From Rhodococcoides kyotonense (GTDB lineage: Bacteria > Actinomycetota > Actinomycetes > Mycobacteriales > Mycobacteriaceae): a stretch of DNA of 64,000 nucleotides. The stretch covers positions 1 to 64,000 of the forward strand of contig NZ_FZOW01000020.1 in NCBI RefSeq assembly GCF_900188125.1. The letters are read 5' to 3'. A model generated the notes under the pieces. That model saw nothing but the letters and a program-made list of their open reading frames with translations. It made no database searches and had not been told where the DNA came from. Numbering within the stretch: position 1 is the stretch's first letter; each line of letters opens with the position of its first letter. A program made the position numbers and the translations under genes. Shown here in pieces: positions 58,982-64,000 of the stretch.

Positions 58982-61900
58982 TCGGGGATCCACGCCAACT
59001 GGACCAGCGACTGACCGCGTCGGTCCACGAGTGTGCCTCGACCCACAGGCAGAGTGCTGGGTTTGACCGATCCGATCAGGTTGCCCTCGTCTCTGCTTCC
59101 GCTCATGACGAGGCCGGTCGACACCAGATCGCGCATACGCGACACCACGGGATCGTACAGCGCACGCGACGCTCCCCCGGACCGCCTGGCGACGACGAGA
59201 TGCAGTCCGATGTCGCGCGCATGCGGTAGGTACTCCACGATGACGGACAACGGATTTCCCGACGGAGTCGAAACGAGATCGTAGTCGTCCACCATCACGA
59301 AGATCTCCGGCCCGCTCCACCACGACCGCTCGCGCAACTCGCGTTGCGTCACGTCCGGTCCTGGCATTCGGGCAGCGAGCTTGGTGGCCAGTTCACCCAT
59401 CAGGGTCGTCAGAACCGACTGCGACGCAGCATAGCCCGCGAGATGATCCCCCGTGACGGTACCGAGCATCGTCCGTCGATAGTCGACGAGGAGAACCCTG
59501 ACCCGGCTGGGCGTATTGGCTTCGACGAGCGATGCACACATCGAGCGAAGGAGTGAAGTCTTGCCGCATTCGGTGTCACCGAACATCAGGAAGTGGGATT
59601 GTTCGGCGAAATCGATGTACACAGGCATCAATTCGGCTTCGTCGACTCCGATGGGCACCGACAATTCGGGCCGGTCCGTACCCGCGCGGGGCCACAACCC
59701 GGCGACCATTCCGAGAAGTTCTGCGCGACCGAGGTTCTCGGGGAGCATACGAACCTCGGGGGCCGGACGCCCGGTGGACGACCGTGAGATCGCCGTGACC
59801 GCTGCTTGGACAGCGATACCGAGATCGTCGGTCGACGGCGTATCGTCCACGCGCGGCAACCCGACGAGGAGATGCAGTCCCTCCTTGGTGATACCCCGAC
59901 CGGGACGATTCTCCGGGACCCGAGCAGCTTTCGCGCGGCCGAACTCCGAATCCGACGCGTCCCCGAGCTTCAATTCGATGCGCGTACCGACCAGATCCTT
60001 GGTGGCAGGCCTGACCTCGGCCCATCGGGATGCGCTGAGCACCAGATGCACACCGTAGGACAGACCTTGGGCAGTGATGGCAGCCAGCGCCGGTTCGAGG
60101 GATTCGAAATCGGACCTGATACTCGCCCAACCATCGACGACCAGGAAGACGTCACCGAACCCGTCGACGGCGTCCGCCGGGTTCTCCGACCGCCGACGCC
60201 GATAGTCGACCATCGAATCGATACCTCTACTGCGGAACAGGCTTTCGCGTCGCGCGATCACCGCGGCCACTTCCGCCACCGTCCGACGGACGCGGTCCAC
60301 ATCCGACCTGCCCGCCACTGACCCGACGTGCGGCAACCCCGACAGTCCACCCAGCGTTCCGCCGCCGAAGTCCAGACAGTAGAACTGCACCTGTTCGGCG
60401 GTGTGTGTCAGAGAAAGCGACATGATCAGAGTGCGCAGCACCGTCGATTTGCCCGACTGCGGCCCGCCGACGATGGCGACATGGCCGTGCGCGGAGGACA
60501 GATCGACCCACAACAGATCACGCCGTTGGTCGTAGGGCCGGTCGACGACACCGATCGGCACACGCAGCGAGGTAGGCGTCGGACGCGATCCGCTCGAATT
60601 CGGAATCAGGCGATCGAGTGTCGGCGGAAGGTCGAGCGGCGGCAACCACACCTCGTGCGCGGACGAACCCCGACCGCGAATGCGATCGACCACGACGTCG
60701 AGCACCGTCCTGCCGTCGGAACGCGGCTCCGGCGGAGGCTGCCTGTCGGCAGACGTGACGAGCGCGGGAGCAGCCTCCTCGTGTCGGACCTGCACGGGAA
60801 ACGCGCCGAACACCGTCGGCCGAATATCGACTGCCGCCCGCCCGGATGCGCGTTCGTAGCCTCGCGGAGGCACGTACGGACCCGACACGTACGACGCGGC
60901 GAATCGCACGATCTCCGCCGAATCGCACTTGAGATAGCCGACGCCGGGCTGGGCAGGCAAGTGATAGGCGTCGGGAACTCCGAGGACGGAACGGGACTCG
61001 TTCGCAGAGAAGGTCTTCAGACCGATCCTGTAGGACAGGTGGCTGTCGAGTCCACGTAACTTTCCCTCCTCCAGTCGTTGGCTCGCCAAGAGCAGGTGCA
61101 TGTGCAGCGACCGCCCGAGGCGTCCGACGGCGACGAACAACTCTGCGAATTCGGGTTGCTGACCGATCAATTCGGAGAACTCGTCTACGACGATGAACAG
61201 CGCAGGCAACGGTGCCAGGGCTGCGCCCGCGGTACGCGCCTTCTCGTAGTCCGTCACGTTCGCGAAATTGCCTGCGTCGCGCAACAACTCCTGACGGCGG
61301 TTCATCTCACCCGCGATCGCATCCTTCATTCGATCGACCAGCGCGAGGTCGTCGGACAGATTGGTGATGACCGCCGCCACGTGAGGTGCATCCTCGAGTC
61401 CGGCGAACGTGGCACCGCCCTTGAAATCGACGAGGACCAGATTCAGCTGATCGGGATCGTGCCGAGTCACCATACCCAGCACCAATGTTCGCAAGAACTC
61501 CGACTTTCCCGATCCCGTTGCCCCGATGCACAATCCGTGCGGACCCATCCCGTTCTCGGCCGACTCCTTGAGATCGATCTCGACTGCGCTACCGTCGGGG
61601 GCGATGCCGATGGGTACACGCAATCGGTCTCGTCCTCGGCGCGGCGTCCAGACCTGGTCGGTGTCGAGCGCCCCGACGTCAGCGACACCCAGGAGCCGGT
61701 TCCACTCGGACGAGGATCCCGCATCGTCCGCTGCGGAATCGTGTGCCGCGTGCGTCGTCGTTCGATAAGGCGACAGACGCCGAGCGACGGTCTCGGCCTG
61801 CGCGACACTCAGCTCGTCCACCGAGCCGAAGACCTCCACGCGATTGGCTGTGACCGCCCCGACGGATCCGTTCTCGATTACCAGCCGGAGCCCACGACTG

Positions 61901-62964
61901 GCGGCCAGACCGGCCGCGAAGTCGGAAAGGTCGACGACGGTGACGGCATCGAGACCGGTGCGCGCGACGTCGGTACTCGAGTTGTCCAGAAGCCCACCGT
62001 CGACGACGATGACGAGTTGCGGCACACCCTGTGTCGGCGCAGTTCCACGGGCGAACCGATTTCGCAGCGAAAGATACTCCGAGAGAGCAGTTTCGAGATC
62101 GAGAAACGACTCGTAGATCATCCGGGCGGATCCTGCACCGTCACGGGCGGTGTCGTGCTGAGTGTGCGGTAGCCACTTGGTCCAATCCCAGTACGCCACC
62201 GTGTCCGGACCACATACGACGGCGACGCGGACCTGGTCGGGGTCGTGGAAGGTACACAGCGATGCGATCATCGCCCGCACCATCGCTCGCCCGGCATCCC
62301 GGTCCCCGGCGATCGACAGGGCTGCGAATCCCCGCATGGACACCGCCGTGGGGAGTTCCGACACCACCGAGTGCGCGCGCACGAACCTGCGCAGCGACAC
62401 CGCCGACACGGGCTCCAATTCTTCCACCGGACCGGTCTCGGGAGGCACGAGACGTGTCGCGAGGCGTTGGTCGCCCCGGCCGAGGCGCACGTGGCAGAAG
62501 TCCGGATCGGAACTACGTCGTTCCCACATTCGCGCCGTACCGGGATACGTCCACAGGACGGACGGAGCGGGGTGTGCCCATTCCAGTGCTGTGCGTTGGC
62601 TTTCCGCCGTCGACTTCACGTCACGGCGGAGACCGTCGAGGTACCGCAGATAGTCCTTGCGGTCCTCGTTCGCTTCCGCGGTCCGGGCTCCGTTCCCACG
62701 GCCCCCGCCTGCAACCATGCCGAGCATCGACACCAGCATCATCGCGGGGAACATCAGCATCATCGGGTTCGCCGCCATGCCCGAGGTGAACATCAGCGCG
62801 ACCATGCCGACCATCGCGGCCACCATGACGACGGGCATCATCTTGGTCATCAGGTTGCCCGGAACGACCCGCGGAATCTCGGGCGGAGTCTGCAGAGTCA
62901 CCTCGCCGCCGGGCGTGCGAGGCACTGCACGACGTTGCCCGCGCACGAAACGAACCGTGCTCAC
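58978..62964 (-). CDS. eccC4: ESX-4 secretion ATPase EccC
   Basis: 1328 residues from GTG, 6 bases after GGAG; a start at 63015 is possible. Two membrane helices near residues 40-85 (PVVMVAAMVGMVALMF and LMFPAMMLVSMLGMV) are followed by three FtsK/SpoIIIE-type ATPase domains. Walker A motifs: GATGSGKSEF (about 477), GGPQSGKSTV (about 830), GDTECGKTSL (about 1128). Walker B segments: LVLVDFKGG, FYCLDFGGG and VLLVDYRRT. EccC selects and moves WXG100 substrates. Both halves (EccCa, EccCb) are in one chain, as in ESX-4. First gene of the operon. Confidence 0.95.
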   Translation of the reverse strand: MSTVRFVRGQRRAVPRTPGGEVTLQTPPEIPRVVPGNLMTKMMPVVMVAAMVGMVALMFTSGMAANPMMLMFPAMMLVSMLGMVAGGGRGNGARTAEANEDRKDYLRYLDGLRRDVKSTAESQRTALEWAHPAPSVLWTYPGTARMWERRSSDPDFCHVRLGRGDQRLATRLVPPETGPVEELEPVSAVSLRRFVRAHSVVSELPTAVSMRGFAALSIAGDRDAGRAMVRAMIASLCTFHDPDQVRVAVVCGPDTVAYWDWTKWLPHTQHDTARDGAGSARMIYESFLDLETALSEYLSLRNRFARGTAPTQGVPQLVIVVDGGLLDNSSTDVARTGLDAVTVVDLSDFAAGLAASRGLRLVIENGSVGAVTANRVEVFGSVDELSVAQAETVARRLSPYRTTTHAAHDSAADDAGSSSEWNRLLGVADVGALDTDQVWTPRRGRDRLRVPIGIAPDGSAVEIDLKESAENGMGPHGLCIGATGSGKSEFLRTLVLGMVTRHDPDQLNLVLVDFKGGATFAGLEDAPHVAAVITNLSDDLALVDRMKDAIAGEMNRRQELLRDAGNFANVTDYEKARTAGAALAPLPALFIVVDEFSELIGQQPEFAELFVAVGRLGRSLHMHLLLASQRLEEGKLRGLDSHLSYRIGLKTFSANESRSVLGVPDAYHLPAQPGVGYLKCDSAEIVRFAASYVSGPYVPPRGYERASGRAAVDIRPTVFGAFPVQVRHEEAAPALVTSADRQPPPEPRSDGRTVLDVVVDRIRGRGSSAHEVWLPPLDLPPTLDRLIPNSSGSRPTPTSLRVPIGVVDRPYDQRRDLLWVDLSSAHGHVAIVGGPQSGKSTVLRTLIMSLSLTHTAEQVQFYCLDFGGGTLGGLSGLPHVGSVAGRSDVDRVRRTVAEVAAVIARRESLFRSRGIDSMVDYRRRRSENPADAVDGFGDVFLVVDGWASIRSDFESLEPALAAITAQGLSYGVHLVLSASRWAEVRPATKDLVGTRIELKLGDASDSEFGRAKAARVPENRPGRGITKEGLHLLVGLPRVDDTPSTDDLGIAVQAAVTAISRSSTGRPAPEVRMLPENLGRAELLGMVAGLWPRAGTDRPELSVPIGVDEAELMPVYIDFAEQSHFLMFGDTECGKTSLLRSMCASLVEANTPSRVRVLLVDYRRTMLGTVTGDHLAGYAASQSVLTTLMGELATKLAARMPGPDVTQRELRERSWWSGPEIFVMVDDYDLVSTPSGNPLSVIVEYLPHARDIGLHLVVARRSGGASRALYDPVVSRMRDLVSTGLVMSGSRDEGNLIGSVKPSTLPVGRGTLVDRRGQSLVQLAWIPE

Positions 62965-63244
62965 GACGCTCCGACCGAGACGCAGGACGTCATGGCACTC
63001 GGTGCGATGCCGCACGGAATCACGCTGCAGAAAGTCACGCTGTCGATGCCCCCACCGTCGGTATCCCCCGTTACCGCAGACGCTCGTTCCCAGGCGAGCG
63101 GTCTGTTTCCGCGACAGACTAGCCCATGTTCGACGCGTCTGCGAGCGAACCCCTCCCTCGATCGAACCGGAATAGTTGCACGCGCGGACTGGTTGTGCGG
63201 TGGAGACGACGAGTACCGCAGCGACGAAAGGTTGGCGTCATCCG

Positions 63245-64000
63245 ATGTCCGTACCCCTCTCCATTCTCGACCTGGCCCACATCGGCAACGGTGAAAGCGT
63301 CAAGGACAGCTTCGACGCGAGCGTGACGCTCGCCCAGCGCGCCGAGGATTGGGGATATCGCCGAATCTGGTACGCGGAGCACCACAACATGAGTTCCATC
63401 GCATCGTCGGCGACGAGTGTGCTGATCGGTCACGTCGCCGCCAACACCAGCCGGATCCGGCTCGGCTCGGGCGGAGTGATGCTGCCCAACCACGCTCCGT
63501 TGACGATCGCCGAACAGTTCGGCACGCTGGCGACGCTGCATCCGGGGCGAATCGACCTGGGACTCGGCCGCGCTCCTGGCAGCGATCAGCAGACGATGCG
63601 TGCGATGAGGCGTGACCCGTCGTCGGCCGAGCGATTCCCACAGGACGTCCAAGAGCTACAGGCCTTCCTGTCCGACGACTCGCGTGTCTCGGGCGTTCGT
63701 GCGACGCCGGGAGCAGGCACCAACGTGCCGCTGTACATCCTCGGATCGTCTCTGTTCGGTGCGCAGCTCGCTGCACTTCTGGGTCTGCCGTACGCGTTCG
63801 CGTCGCACTTCGCACCGGACGCACTCGAGCAGGCCATCGAAATCTATCGACGTGAGTTCCGCCCGTCCGAGCAGCTGGACTCTCCGTATGTCATCGCGGG
63901 GGTGAACGTCATCGCGGCCGACACCGACGCGGATGCGCAGCAACAATTCCTCGCAACCAAGCGCAGTCGTGTGAGCCTCCTGCTCGGCCGCGGCCGTACT
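63245..64000 (+). CDS. Luciferase-like monooxygenase, MsnO8-type (3' end outside window)
   Basis: 252 codons open to the window end. ATG MSVPLSILDLAHIGNG. Bacterial-luciferase-like barrel: WGYRRIWYAEHHNMSSIAS, ANTSRIRLGSGGVMLPNHAP, LHPGRIDLGLGRAPGSDQQT and LYILGSSLFGAQLAALLGLP match the FMN-dependent LLM subgroup with the EHH signature. It uses flavin to oxidise an unknown substrate. It is divergent from eccC4 (280-base gap, 62965-63244, holding both promoters), where mycobacteria have eccD4. Confidence 0.9.
   Translation, partial: MSVPLSILDLAHIGNGESVKDSFDASVTLAQRAEDWGYRRIWYAEHHNMSSIASSATSVLIGHVAANTSRIRLGSGGVMLPNHAPLTIAEQFGTLATLHPGRIDLGLGRAPGSDQQTMRAMRRDPSSAERFPQDVQELQAFLSDDSRVSGVRATPGAGTNVPLYILGSSLFGAQLAALLGLPYAFASHFAPDALEQAIEIYRREFRPSEQLDSPYVIAGVNVIAADTDADAQQQFLATKRSRVSLLLGRGRT

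Overview
The window is a high-GC actinobacterial chromosome segment, most likely from a Rhodococcus-like member of the Mycobacteriales. The evidence is gene order. Many neighbourhoods match, from memory and without a search, the Mycobacterium tuberculosis Rv3391-Rv3447c stretch: imuA'/imuB, guaA, the GMC oxidase, guaB3/guaB2, sigD/rsdA, whiB3, groES/groEL1, tsaD-rimI-tsaB-tsaE-alr, nnr, glmS, glmM, rpsI/rplM and the ESX-4 genes. The siderophore ABC system, the enteric-type ahpCF pair and an EsrISR-type envelope-stress system (beside guaA as in Corynebacterium glutamicum) add to the picture. I see no tRNA, rRNA, insertion sequence, prophage or CRISPR array. This is core chromosome with small lineage-specific changes.

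Layout. 1-6006: 3' end of ctaD, a kinase-like membrane protein that has lost its catalytic parts, a YfcE-type phosphoesterase, and a four-gene siderophore uptake operon behind an IdeR/DtxR-like box. 6022-16887: dnaE2 and imuA'-imuB, the SOS mutasome, each transcript headed by a LexA box; between them lie an MMPL transporter, a tandem-repeat block and a fused acyl-CoA reductase-type double SDR. 17011-22733: a Ser/Thr kinase, then an EsrR/EsrS pair and an EsrI-like PspC protein whose two promoters carry the same inverted repeat. 22743-29032: GMP synthesis (guaA, guaB3, guaB2) around a GMC oxidoreductase. 29322-33386: DUF5319 protein, sigD with its anti-sigma factor, and whiB3 behind a long leader. 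33537-35980: ahpC-ahpF with an OxyR-like site. 36000-38165: groES-groEL1 under a CIRCE element.

38283-49107: a potassium channel, a membrane-anchored Hsp70-like protein, the tRNA t6A genes tsaD/tsaB/tsaE with rimI, a hydrolase, alr, nnr and glmS. 49229-54944: a hydrolase-fold protein lacking its serine, a three-gene operon resembling type VII secretion substrates, an F420-type oxidoreductase and glmM. 55058-62964: rpsI/rplM, a DksA/TraR zinc-finger protein and the ESX-4 core (two WXG100 proteins, an Rv3446c-like protein, EccC). The window ends inside a luciferase-like oxidoreductase where eccD would be expected.

Regulation visible in the DNA covers iron (IdeR), DNA damage (LexA, two sites), heat shock (HrcA/CIRCE), peroxide (OxyR-like) and envelope stress (shared ATCAGGG-N4-CCCTGAT operator). 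Several 3' ends carry strong hairpins, including a perfect 27-bp stem and a small family of elements that begin at stop codons.
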